Shown here: one piece after another, positions 1-9,560 of the stretch
Numbering within the stretch: the first letter of the stretch is position 1
Layout of the letters: the number at the start of each line of letters is the position of its first letter
Position numbers and translations under genes: made by a program
From: a candidate division TM6 bacterium GW2011_GWF2_32_72
GTDB taxonomy: Bacteria; Babelota; Babeliae; Babelales; GWF2-32-72
NCBI GenBank assembly: GCA_000989525.1
Contig: LBON01000003.1
Span: forward strand, 62,001 to 126,000
Length of the DNA stretch: 64,000 bases
Reading direction: 5' to 3'
Notes under the pieces: model-generated
Seen by the model: only the letters and a program-made list of their open reading frames with translations
Told to the model about the DNA's origin: nothing
Database searches by the model: none

Positions 1-605
1 CTAAAATAGATAAAAAACTTCCTGTTTTTTTAAGTATTGATGAAATTTTTTATTTACTGGATAAAATTAATGCCGATGATCTTCCAACTAAATTACCAGT
101 ACGCGACAACGCTATTCTAGAATTGCTCTACGCAACAGGAATTCGCTGCTCAGAACTTGTTTCAATAAAAATTAAGGATATTGATCTTGAACAAAAAACA
201 ATTAGAATCTGGGGCAAGGGCAGCAAAGAACGAATAGTTTTATTTGGAGAAAAAGCAAAAGAAAAAATCCAAAAATATATTTTAAAAGAACGGAACCCTA
301 TTGTTAGCAAAGATGAATACCTATTTGTTGGATACCACGAAACTACTTTGACTGCAAGAACGGTCCAGCGCATTATAGAAATGTTCAGAAAATTTTTAAA
401 AATTGAAAAACAAATCACCCCACATAAAATTCGACATTCTTTTGCAACCCATTTATTAAATCAAGGGGTCGATCTCCGAATGGTTCAAGAATTATTAGGC
501 CATAAATCTTTAGCCAGCACCGAAAAATATACTCATGTATCCATGGAACAGCTCTCAGAAATTTGTAATAAAATTCACCCTATAAACAAAATGAAAAAAG
601 TATGA
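1..605 (+). CDS. Tyrosine recombinase XerC/XerD-like, 5' truncated by window edge
   Basis: Site-specific tyrosine recombinase, probably resolving chromosome dimers. The frame is open from base 3, so the N-terminal DNA-binding domain lies mostly outside the window. The visible catalytic domain has the whole active-site set: Arg in TGIRCSEL, Lys in WGKGSKER, HKIRH, the LGHKS His, and the Tyr nucleophile in STEKYTH. Its stop overlaps the ATG of the PBP2 gene (ATGA), so the two are probably translationally coupled. XerC, XerD and a single-Xer system cannot be told apart from this fragment. Confidence 0.9.
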   Translation, partial: KIDKKLPVFLSIDEIFYLLDKINADDLPTKLPVRDNAILELLYATGIRCSELVSIKIKDIDLEQKTIRIWGKGSKERIVLFGEKAKEKIQKYILKERNPIVSKDEYLFVGYHETTLTARTVQRIIEMFRKFLKIEKQITPHKIRHSFATHLLNQGVDLRMVQELLGHKSLASTEKYTHVSMEQLSEICNKIHPINKMKKV

Positions 606-2353
606 GTTTAATTCAATATAATAATGATCAAAAAAAAATTTCGACCATTGTAAAAATAATTCTTATTGCTTTTTTCATAATATGTATTCGATTAATTTAT
701 TTACAAATCATTAGTGGCGAAAATTTACTCACTATGAGTAAAAAAAATTTTTTAAGAATCGAAAAAACATTTTCTTATCGCGGCAACATTTTAGACTGTA
801 ATGGCAACCACCTGGTGACAACAACTCCATACTCAGTTCTAGAATGGCATGGAACAGGCAATAAAAGACTATCTGAAGAACAAAAAAAATTACTTGAAGA
901 CTTGAGTCCTATTTTAGAAGAAGATTTAACCTCGCCGGAAATTTTAAATCAAATTAGACATACAGAAATATTCCATAAACATTTTCAACTTTCAAAAGAA
1001 CTTACATTAGAAAAATTAAGTAAGATTCAAGAAAAATTTCCCCTTAATGCCAATTTACATATCAGCACAAAATTTAAACGTCTTTATCCCTACAAAAAAT
1101 TAGCCAGCCATATTGTAGGCTATCTAGGACAACTTGAAACAGAACCTTCTGGCAAAATGGGCCTTGAGAAGATTTTAGATAACACATTAAAAAGTGAAGT
1201 AGGTGAAACGTTAAAAATTGTTAATTCTTTTGGCCGTCAACTTGAATCAAAAGAAATTAAACAAGCTCTTGCCGGTCAAGACATTAAAACAACTCTAGAT
1301 TTAAATTTACAACAGCTTGTAGAATTAAATTTTCCAGAAGAGGTTTCTGGGACCATAATCATGATGGACCCTGAAAATGGAGCTATTAAAGCATTGGTAT
1401 CTAGACCAAACTTTGATCCAACAATCTTTCTTTCCCCAATTAGTCAAGAAGATTGGTCAGAACTTCAAGAAGATAACACTTTCTTAAATAGAGCTTTTTA
1501 TGCATGTTATCCACCTGCATCTATTTTTAAACTTGTAACATTAAGTGCTGCCCTTGAAACAAGAATTACTCACAAAAAAGAAATATTTACGTGCAATGGA
1601 TTTTATCTTTACGGAAACCGAAAATATTTATGTGCCAATAAATCTGGCCATGGTCATATCAAATTAAAACATGCGATAGCCCATTCTTGCAACATTCCAT
1701 TCTTGAATATTGGTTCAAAAATATCAATTGATACGATTTTTGATTATGCACAACGATACGGGCTCAATCAAAAAACAAACTCAATAATGGCTGAACAAAC
1801 AGGTTTAATCCCAAACAAAATGTGGAAAAAAACAACAAAAGGAGAAAAGTGGTGGCAAGGAGAAACTCTTTCTGCATGTATAGGACAAAGCTTTAATTCT
1901 GTTACACCAATTCAAATAGCTAGAATGTTTTCCAGCATATTTACAAAAAAACTCATCAAACCAAGAATATTATTAGATGAAACAATAGAAAGCAGCCCTT
2001 TAAATATTAAACAAGAAACATTAGATTTTTTAAAAAAATCAATACGCTCAACTATTAAAATAGGTTCAGGTAAAAAACTCAACAACATCAAAGACATGAT
2101 AATTTACGCCAAAACTGGTACCGCTCAAACAATGGCCTTACAAAAAAGAAACTTAAGTGATGATAATTTAGAACATGCTTGGTTTGTTTCCCACTTTCAA
2201 TACAAAAACAAACAACCGTTGGTCATGGTTGTTTTACTTGAACGAGTTGGATCATCAAGAGTCGCCGTCACCATAACCAAAAATATATTATTAAGTTATA
2301 AAAACTTAATGAAAAATAATACCGATCAATTATTAGAAGAATTTAACGAATAA
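602..2353 (+). CDS. mrdA: Penicillin-binding protein 2 (peptidoglycan transpeptidase)
   Basis: Class B PBP that cross-links peptidoglycan during elongation. There is one N-terminal membrane anchor (about residues 15-38), a PBP dimerisation region, then a transpeptidase domain with all three motifs: SIFK around residue 305, HSCN near 361 and KTGT near 503. Length of 583 fits the MrdA/FtsI family. I favour PBP2 over FtsI because of the overall N-terminal layout and the absence of neighbouring division genes, but the subclass is inferred. The start overlaps the recombinase stop. The 3' end overlaps the convergent LRR gene by 11 bases. Confidence 0.88.
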   Translation: MSLIQYNNDQKKISTIVKIILIAFFIICIRLIYLQIISGENLLTMSKKNFLRIEKTFSYRGNILDCNGNHLVTTTPYSVLEWHGTGNKRLSEEQKKLLEDLSPILEEDLTSPEILNQIRHTEIFHKHFQLSKELTLEKLSKIQEKFPLNANLHISTKFKRLYPYKKLASHIVGYLGQLETEPSGKMGLEKILDNTLKSEVGETLKIVNSFGRQLESKEIKQALAGQDIKTTLDLNLQQLVELNFPEEVSGTIIMMDPENGAIKALVSRPNFDPTIFLSPISQEDWSELQEDNTFLNRAFYACYPPASIFKLVTLSAALETRITHKKEIFTCNGFYLYGNRKYLCANKSGHGHIKLKHAIAHSCNIPFLNIGSKISIDTIFDYAQRYGLNQKTNSIMAEQTGLIPNKMWKKTTKGEKWWQGETLSACIGQSFNSVTPIQIARMFSSIFTKKLIKPRILLDETIESSPLNIKQETLDFLKKSIRSTIKIGSGKKLNNIKDMIIYAKTGTAQTMALQKRNLSDDNLEHAWFVSHFQYKNKQPLVMVVLLERVGSSRVAVTITKNILLSYKNLMKNNTDQLLEEFNE

Positions 2354-2735
2354 TTTTTAAATTCGGTAAAGCATCAGCCAACTTAACAATCTCTTCCATC
2401 TTCAATCCACGATTATTTAACAAATAGACAACTTCCAATGAAGCTAATGAATATAAAGTATCCAAAGAAATTAATTTATTATTACTTAGATCAAGTACTT
2501 TAAGACCCGAAAACAAACTTAATACAGTCGGAATTTCTTTTAAATTATTTCCAGAAAGATTAATGCTTTCCACATTTTGTAATGAATCAATAACACCAAC
2601 AAGAGAATTGATTAAGGCCAAATCATTATTTCTTCTAGTATTATAATCCACAGGCAATTGACACATAATTTTATCAGCACCTAAATTTGTCAAATTACAA
2701 CATAAAAAATAAAAACAAACTAATTTTATTTTCAT
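2343..2735 (-). CDS. Small secreted leucine-rich-repeat protein
   Basis: 130-residue protein with an N-terminal signal-like segment (MKIKLVCFYFLCC...) and three to four leucine-rich repeats: VESINLSGNNLKEIP, LKVLDLSNNKLISLD, LEVVYLLNNRGLK, LKIIR. LRRs are protein-protein interaction folds, frequent in secreted proteins of host-associated bacteria. No other domain is present. The gene is convergent with, and overlaps, the end of the PBP2 gene. Interaction partner unknown; a role outside the cell is inferred only from the signal segment. Confidence 0.75.
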   Translation of the reverse strand: MKIKLVCFYFLCCNLTNLGADKIMCQLPVDYNTRRNNDLALINSLVGVIDSLQNVESINLSGNNLKEIPTVLSLFSGLKVLDLSNNKLISLDTLYSLASLEVVYLLNNRGLKMEEIVKLADALPNLKIIR

Positions 2736-2814
2736 AATTGATTTATTCCTTTAAACAGTTAGTTAAAAAATAATTTTTATCTCAATAACATTTCTTCAAA
2801 ATTACATATAAAAA

Positions 2815-2843
2815 AAGGAGCAAACCTTTACAGGCTGCTCCTT
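2815..2843 (-). terminator. Rho-independent terminator downstream of rpsT
   Basis: Stem AAGGAGCA/TGCTCCTT followed on the minus strand by a T run, about 20 bases after the rpsT stop. Confidence 0.75.
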
Positions 2844-2861
2844 AAATTTTTATAGAAAGAA

Positions 2862-3140
2862 TTACTTACCTGCGGATGCGTAAGCGGAAACCTTCTTAGC
2901 AAGTCTAGATACTTTTCTTGATGCTGTATTAGCATGAAGTGTACCCTTGCTCTTTGCGCGAGAGAACTTTGATTCTGTATCTCTTAAAAGAGCTTTTACA
3001 CTTTCTAAACTTTCACCAGCTTCGATTGCTTTTAAAACTTTTTTAACAGATGATTTCAAGGATGTTTTTCTTGCTGAGTTGACCAATCTTCTTTTTTCAG
3101 ATTGAACCGCTCTTTTTTTTGCTGATTTAATATTTGGCAT
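2862..3140 (-). CDS. rpsT: 30S ribosomal protein S20
   Basis: 92-residue basic protein starting MPNIKSAKKRAVQSEKRR, the typical S20 N-terminus, with the alpha-helical Lys/Arg/Ala-rich body and the conserved HANTASRKVSRLAKKV-like C-terminal segment. S20 binds 16S rRNA early in small-subunit assembly. It follows rpmB on the same strand after 26 bases, so a two-gene ribosomal operon is likely, ending at the terminator at 2815-2843. Confidence 0.96.
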   Translation of the reverse strand: MPNIKSAKKRAVQSEKRRLVNSARKTSLKSSVKKVLKAIEAGESLESVKALLRDTESKFSRAKSKGTLHANTASRKVSRLAKKVSAYASAGK

Positions 3141-3166
3141 TCTTACCTACCTTCTGAACTATATAA

Positions 3167-3370
3167 TTAGAATACTTTTTGAACTTTTTTAGCTTTAACA
3201 CACTTTGTGCAAACTGCAGCACGGTAAACGTTACCTTTTGGATCATTGGTCAATGTAAAACGCATTGTATGAACATTAGGGTAAAGCCAACGTTTAGTCC
3301 TATTATTTGCGTGGCTAACTAAATTACCGACCCTTGGTCTTTTTTCGCAAATGGAACAAATTCTAGCCAT
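3167..3370 (-). CDS. rpmB: 50S ribosomal protein L28
   Basis: 67-residue L28, beginning MARICSICEKRPRVGNLVSHA. It keeps CSIC near the N-terminus and CTKC near the C-terminus, a four-cysteine zinc-binding (C+) arrangement known for many L28 proteins. It is upstream of rpsT in the same orientation, a compact ribosomal pair separate from the usual rpmB-rpmG context. Confidence 0.95.
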   Translation of the reverse strand: MARICSICEKRPRVGNLVSHANNRTKRWLYPNVHTMRFTLTNDPKGNVYRAAVCTKCVKAKKVQKVF

Positions 3371-3462
3371 CTAACAAAATCCTTCTACAACATTATCTAA
3401 AATTTTATGGAACTAAGTACTATACTAGTGTACAAAAAATCAATTTTTTTTCAAATTTAAGG

Positions 3463-4239
3463 TTATTTTTCTTTCAAAACCTCTAAAAACTGCTTCGCTA
3501 CACTTTCATTTGCCGCTACAAAAGAAGTAAAATCTGCTCTTACTGGCTCTCCTGCATAAGTAACAACTCGACCACCGGCCTCTTCAATAATTATTACCAC
3601 CGCTGCAACATCCCACCAGGAAAGTCTTTCAAAGAAAAGAGCATCAAACCTTCCACATGCTACGTAGCAACCGTCAAGAGCTGCCGAACCCATTTTTCGA
3701 ATACCATCAATTCTTTTTGCAATTTTACCAAAATCATGCAAAAGCCTATCATGTTGAGTCTCGTCATAAGGCAAACAGCTACTGGCCAAACAAATATCAA
3801 GGCTCCTTGCATCAGAAACCCTAATTGAATAACCATTTAAAAAAGCACCCTTGCCTTTTTGAGCCCAAAACAGTTCATCTAAAATTGGATTATAAATCAT
3901 CCCAAATATAGGTACGCCATTTTCTGTAAGTGCTATAGAAATAGAAAAATACGGTATTCCATGCACAAAATTAGCGGTTCCATCTAAAGGATCTATTACC
4001 CAACAAAGATCTTGATTCAGCCCGTTTTGACCAGATTCTTCTGCCAAAATAGATGCTTGAGGTAAAATCTTTTGAAGATTTTTAATTAAATATTGTTCAC
4101 TTTCAATATCCGCTAGTGAATAATATCCGGCATTCGGCTTACTATTACGTTCAAGATGTTTCCCAAAATAGGAAAGTAGGATCTTTCCAGCTTCTCTAAT
4201 TATCGGTTCAACCTCTTGAGCAAAACTCTCTTTTTTCAT
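3463..4239 (-). CDS. suhB: Inositol monophosphatase family protein (SuhB-like)
   Basis: 258-residue Mg-dependent sugar/inositol phosphatase. Metal-binding motifs are intact: EESG near residue 67, the WVIDPLDGTANF signature near 80, and SWWDVAA near the C-terminal third. The family hydrolyses inositol-1-phosphate or related substrates, and SuhB of proteobacteria also acts in rRNA transcription. It starts 8 bases after the ftsH stop, with AGGA upstream of ATG, so it is probably co-transcribed with ftsH. Substrate cannot be told from sequence. Confidence 0.9.
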   Translation of the reverse strand: MKKESFAQEVEPIIREAGKILLSYFGKHLERNSKPNAGYYSLADIESEQYLIKNLQKILPQASILAEESGQNGLNQDLCWVIDPLDGTANFVHGIPYFSISIALTENGVPIFGMIYNPILDELFWAQKGKGAFLNGYSIRVSDARSLDICLASSCLPYDETQHDRLLHDFGKIAKRIDGIRKMGSAALDGCYVACGRFDALFFERLSWWDVAAVVIIIEEAGGRVVTYAGEPVRADFTSFVAANESVAKQFLEVLKEK

Positions 4240-4247
4240 TCAAATTC

Positions 4248-6074
4248 CTAAGATATTTTATGTGTTACTCGAGGTTCAATACCCAGTAAGGAGTAAATTT
4301 CATCTGCTTCTAATACCTCTTTATCTATTAATTCAGAAGAAAGCTTATCGAGCATATTTCTATGTTCACTCAATGTTTTTTTTGTTTCTGCATAGCAATC
4401 ATTCACAATCTTAGTTGCTTCTTGATCAATTTTTTTAGCCGTATCTTCAGAATATTTAAATGTATTATCACCTTGTTTGTAAACAATCATACCTAGATCA
4501 GACATACCATACTTACAAATCATATTCCTAACTAATTCAGATGTTTTTTCAAAATCATTTGAAGCACCTGTCATTAATTTGCCAAAAACTAGTTCTTCTG
4601 CCGCTCTACCGCCAAGCATAGTTCTAATTCTAGCCAACATTTCATTTTTAGAAGAAGAATATTTATCCCTTTCAGGCATCGAATGAGTTACACCCAAAGC
4701 AAAACCACGAGGAACAATTGTTACCTTATGTAAAGGATCCGTTTCTTCTGGCTGCAACAATGTCATTATTGCATGTCCAGCTTCATGATAAGCCGTTACT
4801 TTTTTATCTTCATCAGTTAATAAAATGCTCTTGTTTTCTTTACCCAAAAGAACTTTATCTCTAGCTTCTTCAAAGTCTTCGATATCAACCAAAGGTTTAT
4901 TATTACGTGAAGCATGAACTGCCGCCTCATTAACCAAATTAGCAAGGTCTGCACCAGTAAAACCAACCGTTCCTCTAGCAAGCTTGTCATAATCAACACT
5001 GGTTGTGTTAAGTTTAATTTTCTTACCATGAACCTTCAATATTTCCAAACGACTCTTTAAATCTGGATAAGGAACCATGACTTTTCTATCAAATCTACCT
5101 GGACGCAACAATGCATTATCCAAAACATCTGGTCGGTTGGTTGCCGCAATAACAATAACGGATGCGTTATTATCCTCAAAACCATCCATTTCAGTTAACA
5201 ACTGGTTTAATGTTTGTTCTCTTTCATCATTACCGCCACCCAAACCAGTACCTCTTTGACGACCAACTGTATCAATTTCATCAATAAACACTATGCATGG
5301 AGCCAAACTTCTTGCCTGTGCAAACAAATCTCTAACACGAGAAGCACCCACACCAACAAACATTTCCACAAAATCTGAACCACTTATAGAAAGGAACGGA
5401 CAATTAGCCTCTCCAGCAACCGCACGCGCCAACAATGTTTTACCATTACCTGGCTCACCTATTAAAAGTGTACCTCTAGAAACTTTTGCTCCCAAACGAG
5501 CATATTTTGATGGATCCTTTAAATAATCAACAATTTCTTGTAATTCTTCTTTGGCCTCAGCAGCACCCGCTACAGAATTAAAGTTATCTTTAATCTGGTT
5601 AGGCATAAATACTTTAGCCTTACTTTTAGTCATACTAAAAATACTTGAACCACCGCCCTGACCAGCACTCTTATTCTGACGAATATAATAAAAAGCTCCT
5701 AACCCTATTAATAATAAAAGGGGTAACAAAGCTAATAAATAAGATAAAAAATTAGGCCAAACTGGTGCATTTTCAATTTCAACATTTACGTTATGTTTAT
5801 CCATAGTCTCCCAAACTGAATTAATTGAGGCTGGAATAACTGCTGTAAAACGTTTTCCATCAGTCATTTGCCCTTGAACATTATTATCTAAAATTTTTAC
5901 CGAAACTACATTGCTGTTACGAATTTGTTTTATAAATTCTGAATAAGATAGATTTTCTACATCTCGATTACCACTTATTAAATAAGCCAAAACAAGCAAG
6001 CACAAGCCAAAGCCTATTAACCCACCAATGATATTTTTTGGCATTTTATCCATTTTTTTCTTTAAATTTTTCAC
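4248..6074 (-). CDS. ftsH: ATP-dependent zinc metalloprotease FtsH
   Basis: Membrane-anchored AAA+ protease that degrades membrane and unstable cytosolic proteins. Two transmembrane segments flank a small periplasmic domain, then an AAA module with Walker A GEPGNGKT, Walker B IVFIDEID and an arginine-finger region ATNRPDVLD, then the zinc site HEAGH. The frame is also open from a GTG at 6080, but the AGGTAG Shine-Dalgarno abuts that codon and sits at proper spacing from the GTG at 6074, which I chose. Walker A has Glu and Asn where GPPGTGKT is usual, a tolerated variation. Followed closely by suhB. Confidence 0.95.
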   Translation of the reverse strand: MKNLKKKMDKMPKNIIGGLIGFGLCLLVLAYLISGNRDVENLSYSEFIKQIRNSNVVSVKILDNNVQGQMTDGKRFTAVIPASINSVWETMDKHNVNVEIENAPVWPNFLSYLLALLPLLLLIGLGAFYYIRQNKSAGQGGGSSIFSMTKSKAKVFMPNQIKDNFNSVAGAAEAKEELQEIVDYLKDPSKYARLGAKVSRGTLLIGEPGNGKTLLARAVAGEANCPFLSISGSDFVEMFVGVGASRVRDLFAQARSLAPCIVFIDEIDTVGRQRGTGLGGGNDEREQTLNQLLTEMDGFEDNNASVIVIAATNRPDVLDNALLRPGRFDRKVMVPYPDLKSRLEILKVHGKKIKLNTTSVDYDKLARGTVGFTGADLANLVNEAAVHASRNNKPLVDIEDFEEARDKVLLGKENKSILLTDEDKKVTAYHEAGHAIMTLLQPEETDPLHKVTIVPRGFALGVTHSMPERDKYSSSKNEMLARIRTMLGGRAAEELVFGKLMTGASNDFEKTSELVRNMICKYGMSDLGMIVYKQGDNTFKYSEDTAKKIDQEATKIVNDCYAETKKTLSEHRNMLDKLSSELIDKEVLEADEIYSLLGIEPRVTHKIS

Positions 6075-6199
6075 AAGCACCTACCTATTTCTATTTTTTA
6101 AATTATATAAAACCATGAACTCTCCCTGAAAATACCCCCTAAAAAGAGATTATTTTTCAATTATATTAAAAAAACATCAATTTGTTAACAGTTAAAGCA

Positions 6200-7489
6200 T
6201 TAAATGGCAGGAAATTCTGAATATATAGGCGACCAAGAAGGATAACTTATATTAGATTTAGGGCCACCAACCATTTTAATTTGATTGGTCAAAAGATTCA
6301 AATAAGCCAATCTAGTATTAGATTCAGATTCCACGGAAAACAAAAGATAATTACCACATGGCGACCAGCTTGCCTCTTCTTTTTGGGCATTATCAAAAGT
6401 TAACTGCTTATGTACTTTTGTCTTAAAATCATAAATAAAAATCTGCATAATACCCTTTTCCATCCTTGAATATGCTAATTTATTAGCTTTTTCTGAATAA
6501 CTAGGTGCTGCGCAATACCCTGAAGAAGTGATTTGCTCTAAACTCTTATTAGATGCCGAATATTGATATATTCTAGGCGACTTAGATTCAAAGTCTGAAC
6601 AAAAAATAACATCGCCATTGGCCAATAAAATTGGTGAAACATTATTGCCATCATTATTGGTTAACCGAACATATACGTTTTTATTTCTTTTAGCATCAAA
6701 ATGGTAGCTGTAAAGCTGACTAGAGCCACTAAAGGAAAGACAAACAACAACCTTTTTTCCATCAGGCGAACATGAAGGAAGCATGTTTAAACCTTCAAAG
6801 TTAGAAACAACCTTTTTTTTACCGCGCATATTAGTAGCAATTAATCGCATATTTGCAGGCGCACATTCTGAATAAAACAAAATAGGCGATTGGGAACCAC
6901 AATTCCACCTAGGAGCTAAATTTACAGACCCATTTTTAACAAGCTCTTTTGGATCTTTTCCATCATAATCGGCAATATAAATTATTTTTTCACTGCCACG
7001 CTTACCCCCCCAAATAGTTCTACAAAAAGCTATTTTTGAAGAAAAAAAGCCATCTTGACCCGTTAATAAAGGCCAAATTTTATCCGCAATGTTATGGGCC
7101 CACCAAGAAGCACCTGAATCATTTTTTTTATAATTTTTGCCATCCAACATTGAAAATGAAAAAAGGTCATAAAGTCTAAAGCCAACAGAATCACCATTAT
7201 CCGTTAAAAAAACTCCCAGTGCAGTTTTTTCATCTATTTGATCAGCCAAATCACTTTTCTTTTTTAGCTGACTAAAATTTTTAATATCAACCAGAAACTG
7301 ACCGCTGAATTCAAGATCATCTTTTAATCGATTTGCAACAAACAAAATATCGTCAGTTTCCTTGTCCACAATACCAATCACAAAAGGCATCTTTTCTGTT
7401 TTGATTGAATTTATTTTAAATTCCAGATCTTCTGCAAAAAGAGTTGTAAAAAATAAAATTTCTATCATCAACACATTAAAAATTTTCAT
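6200..7489 (-). CDS. tolB: Tol-Pal system protein TolB
   Basis: Periplasmic component of the Tol system. An N-terminal signal peptide is followed by the TolB N-domain and a C-terminal beta-propeller made of PD40/WD40-like repeats, seen as recurrent CSPDGKKV, WSPCGNYL and PSWSP blades. 429 residues is normal. It starts 2 bases after the tolA stop with AAGGA upstream, so it is the last gene of a tolQ-R-A-B operon. No pal gene follows; ftsH is next. Confidence 0.9.
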   Translation of the reverse strand: MKIFNVLMIEILFFTTLFAEDLEFKINSIKTEKMPFVIGIVDKETDDILFVANRLKDDLEFSGQFLVDIKNFSQLKKKSDLADQIDEKTALGVFLTDNGDSVGFRLYDLFSFSMLDGKNYKKNDSGASWWAHNIADKIWPLLTGQDGFFSSKIAFCRTIWGGKRGSEKIIYIADYDGKDPKELVKNGSVNLAPRWNCGSQSPILFYSECAPANMRLIATNMRGKKKVVSNFEGLNMLPSCSPDGKKVVVCLSFSGSSQLYSYHFDAKRNKNVYVRLTNNDGNNVSPILLANGDVIFCSDFESKSPRIYQYSASNKSLEQITSSGYCAAPSYSEKANKLAYSRMEKGIMQIFIYDFKTKVHKQLTFDNAQKEEASWSPCGNYLLFSVESESNTRLAYLNLLTNQIKMVGGPKSNISYPSWSPIYSEFPAI

Positions 7490-7491
7490 AC

Positions 7492-8349
7492 TTATCCTTG
7501 TTTAAATGTAAGAACTATTTCTTTTCCTCTTAATGCTTCAGGAAATGAAGAACTCATCGCCGCACGTTTTGCAGACATATCGTAAACTAAAACTGATGAA
7601 CTTTTTACTACAGCTATTTGAGAAGATTTTCCATTCAGATCAACAAATATTTTAACCTGACACTCAAGGTCCTTAGAAAGACCTGCAGGAGGAGACCATG
7701 CTTCATTAATTTCTGCTTGAATCAACTCTTGCAACTTTAATGCCTGCAAATCATCCGTACCTACAAATAAAACATCCAGGCCTTCTTCAACAGCTGGGGT
7801 TTCTTGAGCTACTAACAATTCTTCTTTCTGCTCTATCACAGGTTCTTCAATTTTAGGCTCTTCTTTTTCTACTTTTTTTTCCAATTCTTTTTTTTCTGGC
7901 TCAATTACCTTTTTTTCTTCAACTTTTTTAGGCTCTTCTTTTTTAACAACTTTTTTAATTTCTTCCTTTTTTTGTTTTATTTTTTCAGGCTCTTTTTTTA
8001 CTATTTTTTTCTCAATAGGCTTTTCTTTTGGCGCTGATTTTAATTTTGCAAAAGCTGTTTTTACAACGGATTTTTTTATCGGCTTTATATTTTGTTTTGA
8101 CAAACCAGATCTCTTAGCATTCAATGCTCCTGGCACTGATCGATAAAAAGGCAACACAACTATTCTTGCTTGACCAGCCGAAAGATTTTTTGTGATAACA
8201 AATGTTGGTTGAAATAAACCACCATTAATCAAAAAAAACACGCTGAATAAAAAAATACCGTGAACAATAATTGAAAAACATAAAAGTCTAAATATAAAAA
8301 TAAACCTGCTAGGCAGCTTTAGCAGAAGACCTTGTTGCCAACGCCACAT
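7492..8349 (-). CDS. tolA: TolA/TonB-type energy transducer
   Basis: Bridges the inner-membrane TolQR motor to the outer membrane. One membrane segment (about residues 15-45), then a long Lys/Glu/Pro-rich periplasmic stalk (KKEEPKKVEEKKV type), then a C-terminal domain of about 85 residues containing VKIFVDLNGKSSQIAV, typical of TolA/TonB C-domains. The start overlaps the tolR stop by 41 bases; AGGTGGGGTG precedes the ATG. Position between tolR and tolB argues for TolA rather than TonB. Confidence 0.85.
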   Translation of the reverse strand: MWRWQQGLLLKLPSRFIFIFRLLCFSIIVHGIFLFSVFFLINGGLFQPTFVITKNLSAGQARIVVLPFYRSVPGALNAKRSGLSKQNIKPIKKSVVKTAFAKLKSAPKEKPIEKKIVKKEPEKIKQKKEEIKKVVKKEEPKKVEEKKVIEPEKKELEKKVEKEEPKIEEPVIEQKEELLVAQETPAVEEGLDVLFVGTDDLQALKLQELIQAEINEAWSPPAGLSKDLECQVKIFVDLNGKSSQIAVVKSSSVLVYDMSAKRAAMSSSFPEALRGKEIVLTFKQG

Positions 8350-8737
8350 ATTTCACCCCACCTACAAATTTAATCTCATCAACAAGCTTTATAACTTCTC
8401 CATAATTTACAGCTTGATCAGCATTAACAAAAACTGTTTGATCTTGTCTTTTACCTAACCTATCTTTAACTTTTGCAACAACATCTTTAAATTTGACTTC
8501 ATCTTTTTCTAAGAAAATTTTTCCTTTTTTATCCATAAATAAAACAAGTTCTTTTTCCAATTCAGAATGTTCTTTTGTTTGGCCTTGCGGAAGTTCAACT
8601 TTAATTGAGTTCTGAATCATTGGTGTAGCCACCATAAAAATAATCAACAAAGTAAATGCTGTATCGATCATCGACGTCATAGAAAGTTCTGGCATAATGC
8701 GTTGTTTTTTTAATCTTTTTTTCTGAAATCTGTTCAT
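8309..8737 (-). CDS. tolR: TolR/ExbD family biopolymer transport protein
   Basis: 142-residue inner-membrane protein: short basic cytoplasmic N-terminus, one membrane helix carrying the conserved Asp (SMIDTAFTLLIIFM) and a periplasmic domain. With TolQ it uses the proton gradient to energise TolA. It lies 9 bases after tolQ and overlaps tolA. Confidence 0.93.
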   Translation of the reverse strand: MNRFQKKRLKKQRIMPELSMTSMIDTAFTLLIIFMVATPMIQNSIKVELPQGQTKEHSELEKELVLFMDKKGKIFLEKDEVKFKDVVAKVKDRLGKRQDQTVFVNADQAVNYGEVIKLVDEIKFVGGVKYVALATRSSAKAA

Positions 8738-8746
8738 TGCTACCCC

Positions 8747-9430
8747 CTAACGAACAAATAATTTTCTTGCCAAAAGATTAATTTTATCGGAAAGCAAGAC
8801 AAACTGACGTTCTAATTTATTAACCTGTAAATTTAAATAATGGAACATAACTAATGCAGGAATAGCCACTAATAAACCAGCCAAAGTTGTAAGTAATGCT
8901 TCTGCAATACCAGGAGCAATGGTTGCTATATCTGCAGATCCTTTTTCACTGATGCTTACAAATGAATCAATCAAACCCCAAATGGTACCGAATAAACCAA
9001 GCAATGGTGCAACAGCAGCACTTGTTGAAAGGATAGGTAGATACATTTCTTCATTTGCAATCATATCATCTAATAATTGATCTTTTTGATACTCAATTAT
9101 TTCAAGATCTGTTTCCATTAACTTACGCTCACTTCTTCCTTCCAATCCTGATTTATAAAAGCTCAAACAGCTTGTTACCAAATATCCTGGCAACGTTCCG
9201 GCCAAATCTTTTGCCAAACCGATTGCCTGCTCAAAGCTTTCCAGTTTTTGAAATTTTTTAATTGCATCATTTAACTGACTTTTTTTAACTCTTAACAAAA
9301 TTAACTTATAAAACACCACCGCCCAACAAACAATTGACATCAATAATAAAATCAACAACACAAGTTTGGACATAAAGTCAGAATTAATAACTAATCTGTA
9401 AATTGAATTACCCAAAAAAAACTTTAACAT
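8747..9430 (-). CDS. tolQ: TolQ/ExbB proton channel protein
   Basis: MotA/TolQ/ExbB family inner-membrane protein with three membrane segments and the conserved APLLGLFGTIWGLI and IAEALLTTLAGLLVAIPA blocks. It forms the proton channel with TolR. An in-frame GTG exists at 9436, but the AGGAG motif is correctly spaced only from the ATG at 9430. First gene of the tolQRAB operon. Confidence 0.93.
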   Translation of the reverse strand: MLKFFLGNSIYRLVINSDFMSKLVLLILLLMSIVCWAVVFYKLILLRVKKSQLNDAIKKFQKLESFEQAIGLAKDLAGTLPGYLVTSCLSFYKSGLEGRSERKLMETDLEIIEYQKDQLLDDMIANEEMYLPILSTSAAVAPLLGLFGTIWGLIDSFVSISEKGSADIATIAPGIAEALLTTLAGLLVAIPALVMFHYLNLQVNKLERQFVLLSDKINLLARKLFVR

Positions 9431-9560
9431 GATCACTCCTTATAACTCTATAAATAAAAAGATTGACAAAGTTTAGCACAAATTGCTTTTGAATAGAAAG
9501 AGAAGATCGATTAATTCTCAAATTACAAAGATTTAAATGAAATATTATAAAACTAATAAT

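Noticed and set aside
9437-9560. Possible small gene between tolQ and the cca-like gene
   Set aside because: No frame with a start codon and ribosome site; AT-rich intergenic DNA.
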